From Sulfuricella denitrificans (GTDB taxonomy: Bacteria > Pseudomonadota > Gammaproteobacteria > Burkholderiales > Sulfuricellaceae): a stretch of 64,000 nucleotides of DNA. A program made the position numbers and the translations under genes. Location of the stretch: contig NSJJ01000008.1 in NCBI GenBank assembly GCA_002632355.1, positions 62,001 through 126,000 on the forward strand. Reading direction: 5' to 3'. Below, one piece after another: positions 8,518 through 18,442 of the stretch. The notes under the pieces are model-generated. The model was not told the DNA's origin. It saw only the letters and a list, made by a program, of their open reading frames with translations, and made no database searches. Positions within the stretch are counted from its first letter, which is position 1. The number at the start of each line of letters is the position of its first letter.

Positions 8518-9954
8518 TCAAGCCTTGCGGTGTTCGCCTACCCGCACAATTTTCATGGTATTGGTGCCGCCGGTTTTACCGATGGGCTCACCGATGGTCA
8601 GCAAGATCGTATCGCCGTCTCGCACTGCGCCTCGGCGGCGAAGTTCGTCTTCCGCTTCGCGCAACAACAGTTCGGGGTCATGCGTGAACATCTTGAAATT
8701 GATCGGGTGGACACCGCGGAACAAAGTCACTTTTCTACGGGTTTCCACTTGCGGTGTCAAGGCGTAGATCGGAACGGCCGTGGCAATGCGCGACATCCAC
8801 AGTGTGGTGGAGCCGGACTGCGTAAGAGCGGCAATGGCTTTGACCTGCAAATGATTTGCAGTGTAGATGGCGGCCATTGCTATCGATTCATCAATCGGGC
8901 CAACCGTTTCCCGCTTCAGACGCAAGCTGGATGGAGTAATCTCGATTTCCTTCTCCGCTTCCACGCATACCCGATCCATTGCCTGGACGGCTTCGACCGG
9001 GTACTGGCCGGCAGCGGTTTCGGCCGACAGCATGACTGCATCGGTGCCGTCGATCACCGCATTGGCCACGTCGGAAACTTCGGCACGTGTCGGAATCGGG
9101 CTGGTGATCATGGATTCCATCATCTGGGTTGCGGTAATCGCCAGCTTGTTCTTTTCCCGCGCCATGCGAATCATTTTTTTCTGCAGCGCAGGTACGGCGG
9201 CATCACCGACTTCAACGCCCAGGTCGCCACGTGCCACCATGATGGCGTCAGAGGCTTCGAGAATTTCTTCCAGTGCCGGAATGGCTTCGGCGCGCTCGAT
9301 CTTCGCCACCAGCAGACTATGGCCACCGGCCGCGTGCAGCAATTCACGCGCAAGAACCATGTCAGCCGCATTGCGGGGGAAGGAGACTGCAACATAATCC
9401 GCCTTGAGCGCTGCTGCGGTCTTGATGTCTTCCTTGTCCTTGTTGGTCAGTGCTGCAGCAGAAAGGCCGCCGCCCTGGCGGTTGATACCCTTGTTGTTGG
9501 ATAACACGCCGCCCTGTTTGACGGTACAGTGAATTTCATTGCCGCGGACTTCTTCCACCCACATCACGATGCGGCCATCGTCCAGCAGCAGGGTTGATCC
9601 GCGATTTACATCCTTGGGAAGCGCCTTGTAATCGAGACCGACGCGCTCCTGGTTGCCGAGCGGGCAGTCTGCATCGAGAATAAATGCATCGCCGTTGGCA
9701 AGCGAGATCTTGCCGCTTTCGAATTTTCCGATACGGATTTTCGGTCCCTGCAGGTCAACCAGCACGCCGACTGCACGACCACGTGCACGAGCCAGCGAAC
9801 GCACCATTTCTGCACGTTCGATATGGTCTTCCGGAGTTCCATGGGAAAAATTCAGCCTGACGACATCCACACCCGCTTCAATCAGCCGGTCCAGCACTTT
9901 GGGGTCGTTTGACGAAGGGCCGAGGGTGGCTACAATTTTGGTTCTGCGTATCAT
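8518..9954 (-). CDS. pyk: Pyruvate kinase
   Basis: Converts PEP and ADP to pyruvate and ATP. Length 478 aa, normal for a type II (PykA-like) enzyme. The start MIRRTKIVATLGPSSNDP is typical. The catalytic Lys is in LVAKIERAEA; the metal/PEP motif is VARGDLGVEV, followed by TATQMMESMI and the family-specific DGTDAVMLSAETAAG. It lies inside the operon between pgk and fba. No clear Shine-Dalgarno sequence precedes the ATG; the inverted repeat at 9963-10021 begins only nine bases upstream and could influence translation. Confidence 0.96.
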   Translation of the reverse strand: MIRRTKIVATLGPSSNDPKVLDRLIEAGVDVVRLNFSHGTPEDHIERAEMVRSLARARGRAVGVLVDLQGPKIRIGKFESGKISLANGDAFILDADCPLGNQERVGLDYKALPKDVNRGSTLLLDDGRIVMWVEEVRGNEIHCTVKQGGVLSNNKGINRQGGGLSAAALTNKDKEDIKTAAALKADYVAVSFPRNAADMVLARELLHAAGGHSLLVAKIERAEAIPALEEILEASDAIMVARGDLGVEVGDAAVPALQKKMIRMAREKNKLAITATQMMESMITSPIPTRAEVSDVANAVIDGTDAVMLSAETAAGQYPVEAVQAMDRVCVEAEKEIEITPSSLRLKRETVGPIDESIAMAAIYTANHLQVKAIAALTQSGSTTLWMSRIATAVPIYALTPQVETRRKVTLFRGVHPINFKMFTHDPELLLREAEDELRRRGAVRDGDTILLTIGEPIGKTGGTNTMKIVRVGEHRKA

Positions 9955-9962
9955 TGATCGTT

Positions 9963-10021
9963 AGGAGTGAGAGGCTGAGAGGTGAGGAGTCGATCCTCGA
10001 ACCTCCCCGTTTCTCGCTCCT
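9963..10021. repeat. Intergenic inverted repeat between pgk and pyk
   Basis: The outer arms AGGAGTGAGA (9963-9972) and TCTCGCTCCT (10012-10021) pair with one mismatch. Inside them further pairs exist (AGGT with ACCT, GAGGA with TCCTC), so nearly the whole 73-base spacer can fold into one long imperfect hairpin. There is no T-run, so it is not a standard terminator. It may stabilise or process the mRNA, or be a member of a dispersed repeat family. Confidence 0.7.
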
Positions 10022-10027
10022 GTCTCC

Positions 10028-11227
10028 TTACTTGTTGGCCGCGCGCTTTTCGAGAATATCGACAGCAGGCAGTTTTTTGCCCTCGAGGAATTCGAGGAAA
10101 GCGCCACCGGCGGTAGAAATATAGGAAACCTTGTCGTAAATGTCGTACTTCTGGATCGCGGCAATGGTGTCACCGCCGCCGGCCAGGGTGAAGGCCTTGG
10201 TATTGGCGATCGCCATGGCGATCGCCTTGGTTCCCGCGCCGAACTGGTCGAATTCGAATACGCCAACCGGGCCGTTCCACACCACGGTGCCCGCTTTCAT
10301 GATGATGTCCACGAGTTCCTGAGCAGATTTCGGACCGATATCGAAAATCATTTCATCATCGGCCACTTCGCCTGCACCCTTCAAAATTGCGGGGGTGTTT
10401 TCGTTGCCAGCCACAAAAGGAGCTTCCTTGCCGACCACCACATCCACGGCAACCGGGATAGTGGCGCCGCGTGCGGTCATTTTCTTCATCAGAGCCTGCG
10501 CAGTAGGAATCAGGTCGGATTCGCACAGCGACTTGCCGACATTCTTGCCGGTAGCTGCCAGGAAGGTATTGGCGATACCGCCGCCAACCACCATCTGGTC
10601 GACTTTTTCGGACAGGGATTCGAGTACGGTCAGCTTGGTGGAAACCTTGGAGCCGCCAACGATGGCAACCATGGGACGCGCCGGGCTGAGCAGGGCCTTG
10701 GTCAGCGCTTCAAGTTCTTCGGTCAGCAGCATGCCGGCGCAAGCCACTGGTGCGAACTGAGCCACGCCATAGGTGGAAGCTTCTGCACGGTGGGCGGTGC
10801 CGAAAGCGTCCATCACGAATACGTCACACAGTGCGGCATATTTTTTCGCGGTCTCTTCGACGTTTTTCTTCTCGCCCTTGTTGATGCGGCAGTTTTCCAG
10901 CAGCACAACTTCGCCTTCAGCCACATCGAAGCCGCCTTCCACCCAGTCCCTGATCACACGTACTGGTTTGCCCAGTTTGGCTGACATCACATCGGCCACC
11001 GGCTTGAGGGAATTCTCTTCGCTCCATTCGCCTTCGGTCGGACGGCCCAGGTGGGACGTCACCATCACCTTGGCACCCGCCTTCATGGCGTGCTCGATAG
11101 TCGGCATGGAAGCGGTGATACGGGCATCGGAAGTCACTTTGCCTTCCTTGACTGGCACGTTGAGGTCAGCGCGGATGAAAACACGCTTGCCCTTGAGATC
11201 GAGATCGGTCATGCGAATTACGGACAT
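10028..11227 (-). CDS. pgk: Phosphoglycerate kinase
   Basis: Interconverts 3-phosphoglycerate and 1,3-bisphosphoglycerate with ATP. Length 399 aa, the family norm. Motifs are [14 protein letters not shown] at the N-terminus, [39 protein letters not shown], and the C-terminal nucleotide-binding [14 protein letters not shown] and [11 protein letters not shown]. It lies 143 bases after gap and 73 before pyk; AGGAG precedes the ATG. Part of the tkt-gap-pgk-pyk-fba operon (cbbK in autotroph nomenclature). Confidence 0.97.
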   Translation of the reverse strand: MSVIRMTDLDLKGKRVFIRADLNVPVKEGKVTSDARITASMPTIEHAMKAGAKVMVTSHLGRPTEGEWSEENSLKPVADVMSAKLGKPVRVIRDWVEGGFDVAEGEVVLLENCRINKGEKKNVEETAKKYAALCDVFVMDAFGTAHRAEASTYGVAQFAPVACAGMLLTEELEALTKALLSPARPMVAIVGGSKVSTKLTVLESLSEKVDQMVVGGGIANTFLAATGKNVGKSLCESDLIPTAQALMKKMTARGATIPVAVDVVVGKEAPFVAGNENTPAILKGAGEVADDEMIFDIGPKSAQELVDIIMKAGTVVWNGPVGVFEFDQFGAGTKAIAMAIANTKAFTLAGGGDTIAAIQKYDIYDKVSYISTAGGAFLEFLEGKKLPAVDILEKRAANK

Positions 11228-11252
11228 GGTTCAGCTCCTGTAGAAAATAAGG

Positions 11253-11282
11253 TGTAAGGCATAGGTCAACCTATGCCTTACA
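11253..11282. repeat. Perfect 14-base hairpin between gap and pgk
   Basis: TGTAAGGCATAGGT (11253-11266) and its exact reverse complement (11269-11282) are separated by only two bases. It sits just upstream of the pgk ribosome-binding site on the transcript. It has no T-run and is followed at once by a second, longer inverted repeat (11295-11363). Confidence 0.85.
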
Positions 11283-11294
11283 GCTCAACTGCGG

Positions 11295-11363
11295 GTGAAG
11301 GGTGAAATGTGAAGAGTGAAACGGAAAAGCGGGCCGCCCCACTCTTCACATTTCACCCTTCAC
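11295..11363. repeat. Perfect 24-base inverted repeat between gap and pgk
   Basis: Arms 11295-11318 and 11340-11363 are exact reverse complements over 24 bases, built from GTGAA-type units (GTGAAGGGTGAAATGTGAAG...), with a 21-base loop. The repeat ends eight bases after the gap stop codon. A perfect 24-base stem is far longer than a terminator needs and there is no T-run. It looks like a mobile or dispersed intergenic hairpin, or an mRNA-processing element between gap and pgk. Confidence 0.9.
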
Positions 11364-11370
11364 TTTTCAC

Positions 11371-12372
<1,002 letters not shown>

Positions 12373-12473
12373 TTACTCTCCTTAATGAATAAGATTAACC
12401 ACAAAAAACGCTTAAGGTACGCAAGGTAAATATGCCCCCTCGAATCCAAGCGCCGTTTGCGGCTCAAGCTTCT

Positions 12474-14459
12474 TTACAGAATACCTTTAACCGTATTGAC
12501 CACATTCTCGACCGTGAAACCGAAGTGCTTGAACAGTTCCGGCGCCGGAGCAGATTCACCGAAAGTGGTCATGCCTACCACGGCACCGTCGCCGCCGACG
12601 TATTTGTACCAGCCATCGGTCACGCCGGCCTCAACCGCTACGCGCTTGATGCCCTTGGGCAGCACGCTGTCCTTGTAGGCCTGATCCTGACGATCGAAGA
12701 CGTTGGTGGACGGCATGGAAACCACGCGCGTCGCCACGCCCTGCTCATCCAGTACTTTCTTGGCATCCATGGCCAGAGCAACTTCGGATCCGGTGGCGAT
12801 CAGTACCACTTTCGGGTTCGCTGCATCGGCCAGCACGTAGCCGCCCTTGGCGATGTTGGCGATGGTGGCGTCGTCGCGCTTCTGGAAGTTGAGGTTCTGG
12901 CGGCTGAAAATCAGGCAGCTCGGACCGGTTTTCTTTTCCACGCCAGCTACCCAGGACACGGCAGACTCCACCGTATCGCACGGACGCCAAACGTCCATGT
13001 TGGGGATCATGCGCAGGGTCGCGGTCTGTTCCACCGGTTGGTGGGTCGGGCCGTCCTCGCCCAGACCGATGGAGTCGTGGGTGAACACATAAATCACGCG
13101 CTGCTTCATCAGGGCGGACATGCGCAGGGCGTTGCGGGCATATTCCGAGAACATCAGGAAGGTGCCGCCGAACGGCAGGATGCCGCCGTGCAGGGCCATG
13201 CCGTTCATGATGTGGGACATGCCGAATTCGCGCACGCCGTAGCTGATGTAGTTACCAGGCTTTTTGCCATGCACGTGGTGAGCGCCTGTCCAGTTTGTCA
13301 GGTTGGAACCGGTCAGGTCGGCGGAACCGCCGACGAATTCCGGCACGGCAGCTACCAGGCCGTTGATGCAGTTCTGCGAAGCCTTGCGGGTGGCAATGGT
13401 TTCGGCTTTTTCGTTGGTCGCCTTGATGAAGCTGGCAGCATGTTTTTTCCACTCGGCAGACAGGTCACCGGCCATGCGGCGTTTGAATTCAGCGGCTTCC
13501 TTGGGGAAAGCGGCAGCGTATTCAGCAAACTTGTTGTTCCACAGGGTTTCCAGACCGGCACCTTTGGTACGGCAATCCCAGCCTTCGTACACATCCTTGG
13601 GAATTTCGAAAGGCGGATGGTTCCAGCCCAGGTTGGCACGGGTGGCGGCGATTTCGGCATCGCCCAGCGCAGCGCCGTGCACGTCATGCGTGCCTTCCTT
13701 GTTGGGGGAGCCCTTGCCGATCACGGTCTTGCAGCAGATCAGGGAAGGCTTGTCGGTCACGGCCTTGGCGGCCTGCACTGCAGCCTCGATAGCAGCGGGA
13801 TCGTGACCATCCACGCCCGGAACCACGTGCCAGCCGTAAGCTTCGAAGCGCTTGGCGGTGTCATCGGTGTACCAGCCCTCGATGTGGCCGTCGATGGAGA
13901 TGCCGTTGTCGTCCCAGAACGCGGTCAGCTTGCCCAGGCCCCAGGTGCCGGCCAGCGCGCAGGCTTCGTGGGAGATGCCTTCCATCATGCAGCCGTCGCC
14001 GAGGAACACATAAGTGTTGTGGTTGACGATTTCATGGCCGGGCTTGTTGAACTCGTTCGCCAGCAGTTTTTCCGCCATCGCCATGCCGACAGCGTTGGTG
14101 ATGCCCTGGCCGAGCGGACCCGTGGTGGTTTCCACGCCGGGGGTGTAGCCGTATTCAGGATGACCCGGGGTCTTGGAGTGCATCTTGCGGAATTTCTTGA
14201 TCTCATCGATCGGCAGGTCGTAGCCGGTCAGATGCAGCAAGGAGTAGATCAGCATCGAGCCGTGGCCGTTGGAGAGCACGAAGCGATCGCGGTCGAACCA
14301 TTTCGGGTTGGCAGGGTTGTGGCGCAGATTATGATTCCAAACCACTTCGGCGATTTCTGCCATGCCCATGGGCGCGCCGGGGTGGCCAGAGTTGGCCGCC
14401 TGTACCGCGTCCATGGAAAGAACGCGAATCGCGTTGGCGAGTTCTTTACGAGTTGCCAT
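12474..14459 (-). CDS. tkt: Transketolase
   Basis: Thiamine-diphosphate enzyme moving two-carbon units between sugar phosphates in the pentose phosphate and Calvin pathways. Length 661 aa, typical. The N-terminal domain has [22 protein letters not shown] and the ThDP/metal motif [13 protein letters not shown]; the pyrimidine domain has [20 protein letters not shown]. It is the first gene of the tkt-gap-pgk-pyk-fba operon. The very long open frame on the opposite strand (12432-14483) is a high-GC shadow without recognisable domains. Confidence 0.97.
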   Translation of the reverse strand: MATRKELANAIRVLSMDAVQAANSGHPGAPMGMAEIAEVVWNHNLRHNPANPKWFDRDRFVLSNGHGSMLIYSLLHLTGYDLPIDEIKKFRKMHSKTPGHPEYGYTPGVETTTGPLGQGITNAVGMAMAEKLLANEFNKPGHEIVNHNTYVFLGDGCMMEGISHEACALAGTWGLGKLTAFWDDNGISIDGHIEGWYTDDTAKRFEAYGWHVVPGVDGHDPAAIEAAVQAAKAVTDKPSLICCKTVIGKGSPNKEGTHDVHGAALGDAEIAATRANLGWNHPPFEIPKDVYEGWDCRTKGAGLETLWNNKFAEYAAAFPKEAAEFKRRMAGDLSAEWKKHAASFIKATNEKAETIATRKASQNCINGLVAAVPEFVGGSADLTGSNLTNWTGAHHVHGKKPGNYISYGVREFGMSHIMNGMALHGGILPFGGTFLMFSEYARNALRMSALMKQRVIYVFTHDSIGLGEDGPTHQPVEQTATLRMIPNMDVWRPCDTVESAVSWVAGVEKKTGPSCLIFSRQNLNFQKRDDATIANIAKGGYVLADAANPKVVLIATGSEVALAMDAKKVLDEQGVATRVVSMPSTNVFDRQDQAYKDSVLPKGIKRVAVEAGVTDGWYKYVGGDGAVVGMTTFGESAPAPELFKHFGFTVENVVNTVKGIL

Positions 14460-14754
14460 TTATTTGATCCTTCAAGAGTTTAAATTCTTACTTGGTTTTA
14501 CCGGACATCGCGCGTCCGAAGCACAAAACCATCATGTCCACATGGTCTTGTCGCGAAAAAATTTGCGAAAGGTCTTGATTATTACTCACGCGCAATTTTT
14601 GGGCAAGCATGGTCAAGCGTCTCTCCATTTCGGTAATTCAAAGACAAAAACTGTATATAAACAGGAGCCCCCGCTTCATTTGGATAGAAGATAAAGCAGG
14701 AAATATCCTCAAATGGAAGCCGTTAAAATTATTTTATGTGAGTCGGATAAATGC
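14460..14754 (-). other. Gene-free leader/promoter region upstream of tkt
   Basis: About 295 bases with no credible gene, AT-richer than its surroundings. An imperfect dyad at 14494-14530 (GGTTTT...GGAC and GTCC...AAAACC) lies in what should be the tkt leader. I cannot assign a convincing -35/-10 pair, a LysR (CbbR)-type site or a known riboswitch. The operon promoter is expected here because the upstream gene ends at 14755. Confidence 0.45.
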
Positions 14755-15537
14755 TTATTTAGCGGCCATGATCCAGGCATGCCAGCGCTGAAACAAATCC
14801 ATATTCCGGGCTGCCACCACGGAGCGCTGCCATACATCATCTGTCCAGAAATCGGTTTGATTCAACGTACTGACGATCCCGCCCGACTCTTCCAGAATCA
14901 GCGAACCTGCAGCATAGTCCCACAATTTCTGCCCGCCATGCAGATAGACGTCGAAGCGTCCGGCAGCGGTATAGCACCAGTCCAGCGTGCTGGCGCCATA
15001 ATTTCGCTGCGAACTGTAGGGGGGCGTGCAGGCTAGCTGCTGCGCCAGTCTGGTGGAAATACGCTTGAAATCCACCCCGGCCATGCAGTGGCACAGGTCT
15101 GGAATATATTCCTTGATGGGCAGTTGCGTGCCGTTCAGGAAGGCGCCTTTGCCCTTCTCGGCATAGAAAATCTCGTCAGACACCGGATCGTAAACCACTC
15201 CCAGGACACTTCTGCCGTGCCGCATCAGCGCCACGGAAACGGCAAAATAGGGCAAGCCGTTGACGAAGTTCGATGTTCCATCGATGGGGTCAATACACCA
15301 CAGGCCCTCTCCCCCAGCCTGCCACAATTCCTTTTGCAGTTCGAACGGCATTTCTTCGCCCAGCACCGGGTAGTTGGCAATCTTCACCAGGGCCGTCGTG
15401 AGGGCATTCTGCGAGGCGATATCGGCTTCTGTAAACATGCTGCCATCATTCTTGCGCTGACGCGCAACCTTGAGATAGCGAGGCATGATTTCATCCCGTG
15501 CAACGGTTTTGACAGCTTCAATAACGGCGTTGAGCAT
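14755..15537 (-). CDS. Inositol-monophosphatase-family phosphatase
   Basis: Mg-dependent sugar-phosphate phosphatase fold, 260 aa. The metal-site motifs are present: GEEMPFEL, the signature WCIDPIDGTSNFVNG, and the C-terminal LWDYAAGSLILEESGG. In the family the substrate may be inositol-1-phosphate, histidinol phosphate, PAP or a sugar bisphosphate; the sequence alone does not decide. It begins 24 bases after the thioredoxin-like gene in the same direction. Its neighbour on the other side is the tkt operon, so a sugar-phosphate substrate is possible, but this is only inference. Confidence 0.85.
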   Translation of the reverse strand: MLNAVIEAVKTVARDEIMPRYLKVARQRKNDGSMFTEADIASQNALTTALVKIANYPVLGEEMPFELQKELWQAGGEGLWCIDPIDGTSNFVNGLPYFAVSVALMRHGRSVLGVVYDPVSDEIFYAEKGKGAFLNGTQLPIKEYIPDLCHCMAGVDFKRISTRLAQQLACTPPYSSQRNYGASTLDWCYTAAGRFDVYLHGGQKLWDYAAGSLILEESGGIVSTLNQTDFWTDDVWQRSVVAARNMDLFQRWHAWIMAAK

Positions 15538-15561
15538 TTTTGGATAGCCGACTGCCGACAG

Positions 15562-16119
15562 CTACTCCCCTTTCCATTTGATCGAACAGCCCATGCTCGG
15601 GATTTGATCCGCAGGTCCCCGTCCGGTTTCAGATATTTGCAGCATGGCATCAAACAGGTCGCGCCGCGCATCCATGGGAGCGGCTTCTTTGCGCGAGGCG
15701 TCGAGACGGCCGCGGTACTGCAGTTCCAGTTTGGCATTAAAGCCGAAGAAATCCGGCGTGCAGACCGCGCCGTAGGCTTTTGCCACTTGCTGGGTTTCAT
15801 CAAGCAGATATGGGAAGGGGAAGGAAAATTCGGCAGCCACGCGTTTCATATTGTCGAACGAATCCTCGTCGTATTCCGCCGGATCATTGGACATGATGGC
15901 CACACTGTTGATGCCGTGCAGCTTCAGTTCAGCGCAGTCGCGCACCAGACGGTCGCGCACCGCCTTGACGTAGGGGCAATGATTGCAGATGAACATCACC
16001 AGCAGACCGTTCAAGCCACTCGCGTCCGCCAGTAAATGGCGTTTTCCATCAACACCGGGCAGATCAAAATCCGGCGCTTTCCAGCCAAAATCACAAACTG
16101 GCGTCTGCAGGCTGACCAT
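15562..16119 (-). CDS. Thioredoxin-family (AhpC/TSA-like) protein
   Basis: Cytosolic redoxin-domain protein of 185 aa without a signal peptide. The expected CxxC position reads FICNHCPYVKAVRDRLV, that is CNHC, as in a known group of thioredoxin-like proteins next to metabolic genes. Later elements are VAIMSNDPAEYDEDSF, FPYLLDETQQVAKAYGAVCTPDFFGF (the cis-Pro region) and a C-terminal GCSIKWK. It is probably a thiol-disulfide reductase or peroxidase-like protein of unknown target. It is divergent from rsmE with 103 bases between the starts. Confidence 0.82.
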   Translation of the reverse strand: MVSLQTPVCDFGWKAPDFDLPGVDGKRHLLADASGLNGLLVMFICNHCPYVKAVRDRLVRDCAELKLHGINSVAIMSNDPAEYDEDSFDNMKRVAAEFSFPFPYLLDETQQVAKAYGAVCTPDFFGFNAKLELQYRGRLDASRKEAAPMDARRDLFDAMLQISETGRGPADQIPSMGCSIKWKGE

Positions 16120-16222
16120 AATGAAGGGAGTTCCTGATATTTTTTCAAGTTACGGATAGACGGGGTTTAATTCCGTCCGGTTTTTTGGCTAATATAGCAT
16201 GCCTTCACCAACGAGAAACGCC

Positions 16223-16954
16223 ATGCCTGATTCCCGCTTCTACTGCCCACAACGTTTGGGCCCGGGCCAGATATTCGACCTGCCTCCCGAAGCGGCTCAT
16301 CATGCAGTAAAAGTGCTGCGTATGGAAACAGGCCAAGAACTTAGATTGTTCAATGGCGAGGGCGGCGAATATACGGCCACCATCACACACATCGGCAAGC
16401 GTGGTGTCAGGGTCAAAACCAGTGCGTTTCATGAGCGCGAAGCCGAATCCCCCCTGAAAATCACCCTGGCCCAGGCGATCTCCAGCGGCGACAGGATGGA
16501 CTATACCCTGCAAAAAGCGGTGGAACTGGGCATCACGCGCATTCAGCCGCTGGCCAGCGAGCGTTGCGTGGTGAAACTCACGGGAGAGCGTGCCGACAAA
16601 CGGGTCCGGCACTGGCAACAAATAGTGATTTCGGCTTGCGAACAATGCGGCCGAAATTTTGTACCCGAGGTTGCGCCCATTCAGCCTTTCGTTCACTGGC
16701 TGGGTCATTTGCCACCCGATGCACAACACCTGATGCTGGCACCCGGTGCGCAGTACAGTCTGAGCAAGCTGAATGCACCGACCGTGCCTGTCACGCTCCT
16801 GACTGGTCCAGAAGGCGGCTTCTCCCCGAACGAAATCCGCGCAGCCGAAAGTTGCGGCTTTCTGCCAGTCAGTCTCGGCCCGCGAGTGTTGCGCACGGAA
16901 ACGGCCGCGCTCACCGCACTGGCGGCAATGCAAACCTTGTGGGGGGATTTCTGA
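16223..16954 (+). CDS. rsmE: 16S rRNA m3U1498 methyltransferase RsmE
   Basis: Methylates N3 of U1498 in 16S rRNA using SAM. It is a SPOUT-class enzyme of 243 aa from ATG 16223 (an in-frame ATG at 16199 is less likely, because homology begins at RFYCPQRL). The N-terminal PUA-like domain includes HHAVKVLRMETGQEL. The C-terminal knotted domain has DYTLQKAVELGI, SERCVVKL, LLTGPEGGFSPNEI and SLGPRVLRTETAALTAL, the last two forming the SAM-binding knot. It is followed by argA after 92 bases. Confidence 0.95.
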   Translation: MPDSRFYCPQRLGPGQIFDLPPEAAHHAVKVLRMETGQELRLFNGEGGEYTATITHIGKRGVRVKTSAFHEREAESPLKITLAQAISSGDRMDYTLQKAVELGITRIQPLASERCVVKLTGERADKRVRHWQQIVISACEQCGRNFVPEVAPIQPFVHWLGHLPPDAQHLMLAPGAQYSLSKLNAPTVPVTLLTGPEGGFSPNEIRAAESCGFLPVSLGPRVLRTETAALTALAAMQTLWGDF

Positions 16955-17046
16955 CATCCCGAGGCGGCCTGTTGGCATGGTTATGCTTGCACCGGAAGGC
17001 AAAGCGCATAAAATCACATCATCAACCACTTTGATGACACATACAG

Positions 17047-18405
17047 ATGCCCTCGAAAAACAGCAAACTCAAGGACGGATTCGTCAAACCTGAAGTTTTT
17101 GTGGATGTGTTCGTGCAGTGGTTCCGCACCGCCACACCCTATATCCACAAATTCCGTGGCAAGACTTTCGTCATTGCCTTTGGTGGCGAGGTCGTGAGCG
17201 AGGGTCAGTTTGTCGCGCTGGCACACGATCTTAACCTGCTCAACAGTCTGGGCGTGAGGCTGGTATTGGTCCACGGCGCGCGGCCTCAGATCGAGGAAGA
17301 ACTGACCGAGCGTGGTGCAAAGATTCTTTACGTCAACGGCCTGCGCGTCACAGACGAAGCTGCCCTGAAGTGCGTCAAGGAAGCAGCCGGAACGGTGCGG
17401 GTCGAGGTCGAGGCGCTGCTCTCCATGGGACTGGCAAATTCACCCATGGCCGGCGCCGATATCCGCGTCGGCAGCGGCAATTTTGTCACCGCCAAGCCGA
17501 TGGGAGTACGCAATGGCGTCGACCTGATGCATACCGGAGAAGTGCGCAAAATCGACGCTACCGGTATCCGCCGCCGCCTCGACCAGAACGACATCGTGCT
17601 GCTGTCTCCGCTGGGCTATTCACCCACGGGAGAGGTTTTCAATCTGTCGCTGGAGGATGTCGCCACTGCTACCGCGATCGCACTGGATGCCGACAAGCTG
17701 ATTTTCCTCATGAACACCAGCGGGCTTACCGATGATGACGGAGCGTTATTGCGCAGCCTCACCACCCAGGAAGCGGAAACCGCCCTGGCACGGCCCAAGG
17801 GGTTGATGGATGACGCCGACTTCTACCTCCCCTGCGCGGTTCGCGCCTGTCGTAATGGCGTGTCCAGGGTGCACCTGATCAGCCGTCATGTGGACGGCGC
17901 CCTGCTGCAGGAATTGTTTACCCATGAAGGCATCGGCACCATGGTGGCGGAGGATATGCTGGAAACCCTGCGTCCCGCCACGATCGACGACGTGGGTGGA
18001 CTGCTGGCGCTGATCGAGCCGCTGGAAAGCGAAGGCACGCTGGTCCGGCGCTCGCGGGAGCTGCTGGAAATGGAAATCGATCGTTTTTCTGTGCTGGAGT
18101 ACGATGGTCTGATCATCGGCTGCGCAGCGCTTTATCCCTTCCCTGAGGAGCGTGCGGCCGAACTGGCCTGCATGGCGGTCAACAAGGATTACCGCGGGGC
18201 AGGGCGAGGCGAAGCGTTGCTCGAGTACATGCAAATCGAGGCTTTGCGCAAAGGGTTTGGAAAGATTTTTGTGCTCACCACGCGCACCGCCCACTGGTTC
18301 GTTGAACGGGGCTTCACCGAGGTTGGCGTGGAAACCCTGCCCAAAGCCAAGCAGGGGCTTTACAATTATCAGCGGCGCTCCAAGGTTTTTTTGAAAAACC
18401 TTTAA
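17047..18405 (+). CDS. argA: Amino-acid N-acetyltransferase (N-acetylglutamate synthase)
   Basis: First step of arginine synthesis: acetyl-CoA plus glutamate to N-acetylglutamate. Length 452 aa with the classical two-domain plan. Residues about 30-290 are an amino-acid-kinase-like domain (VIAFGGEVVSEGQF, LVLVHGARPQIEEEL, DIVLLSPLGYSPTGE, where the kinase activity is lost and arginine binds). Residues about 300-450 are a GNAT acetyltransferase with the acetyl-CoA loop NKDYRGAGRGEALL and TTRTAHWFVERGF. It converges on the HD-GYP gene; I see no terminator in the 37-base gap. Confidence 0.95.
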   Translation: MPSKNSKLKDGFVKPEVFVDVFVQWFRTATPYIHKFRGKTFVIAFGGEVVSEGQFVALAHDLNLLNSLGVRLVLVHGARPQIEEELTERGAKILYVNGLRVTDEAALKCVKEAAGTVRVEVEALLSMGLANSPMAGADIRVGSGNFVTAKPMGVRNGVDLMHTGEVRKIDATGIRRRLDQNDIVLLSPLGYSPTGEVFNLSLEDVATATAIALDADKLIFLMNTSGLTDDDGALLRSLTTQEAETALARPKGLMDDADFYLPCAVRACRNGVSRVHLISRHVDGALLQELFTHEGIGTMVAEDMLETLRPATIDDVGGLLALIEPLESEGTLVRRSRELLEMEIDRFSVLEYDGLIIGCAALYPFPEERAAELACMAVNKDYRGAGRGEALLEYMQIEALRKGFGKIFVLTTRTAHWFVERGFTEVGVETLPKAKQGLYNYQRRSKVFLKNL

Positions 18406-18442
18406 ATAGCCATTTTCACGGGTTGGGCTGCCATCTGGCAGT

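Noticed and set aside
12432-14483. 683-codon open frame on the plus strand opposite tkt
   Set aside because: It lies exactly over transketolase, has no recognisable domain and is rich in His/Gly/Val as expected of the complement of a high-GC gene.
14651-14664. LexA-like box CTGT-ATATAA-ACAG upstream of tkt
   Set aside because: The half-sites are six bases apart; LexA requires eight. The neighbouring genes are not damage-inducible types.
16955-17046. Arginine-type operator (ARG box) before argA
   Set aside because: The region has AT-rich segments but no convincing pair of 18-base palindromes.
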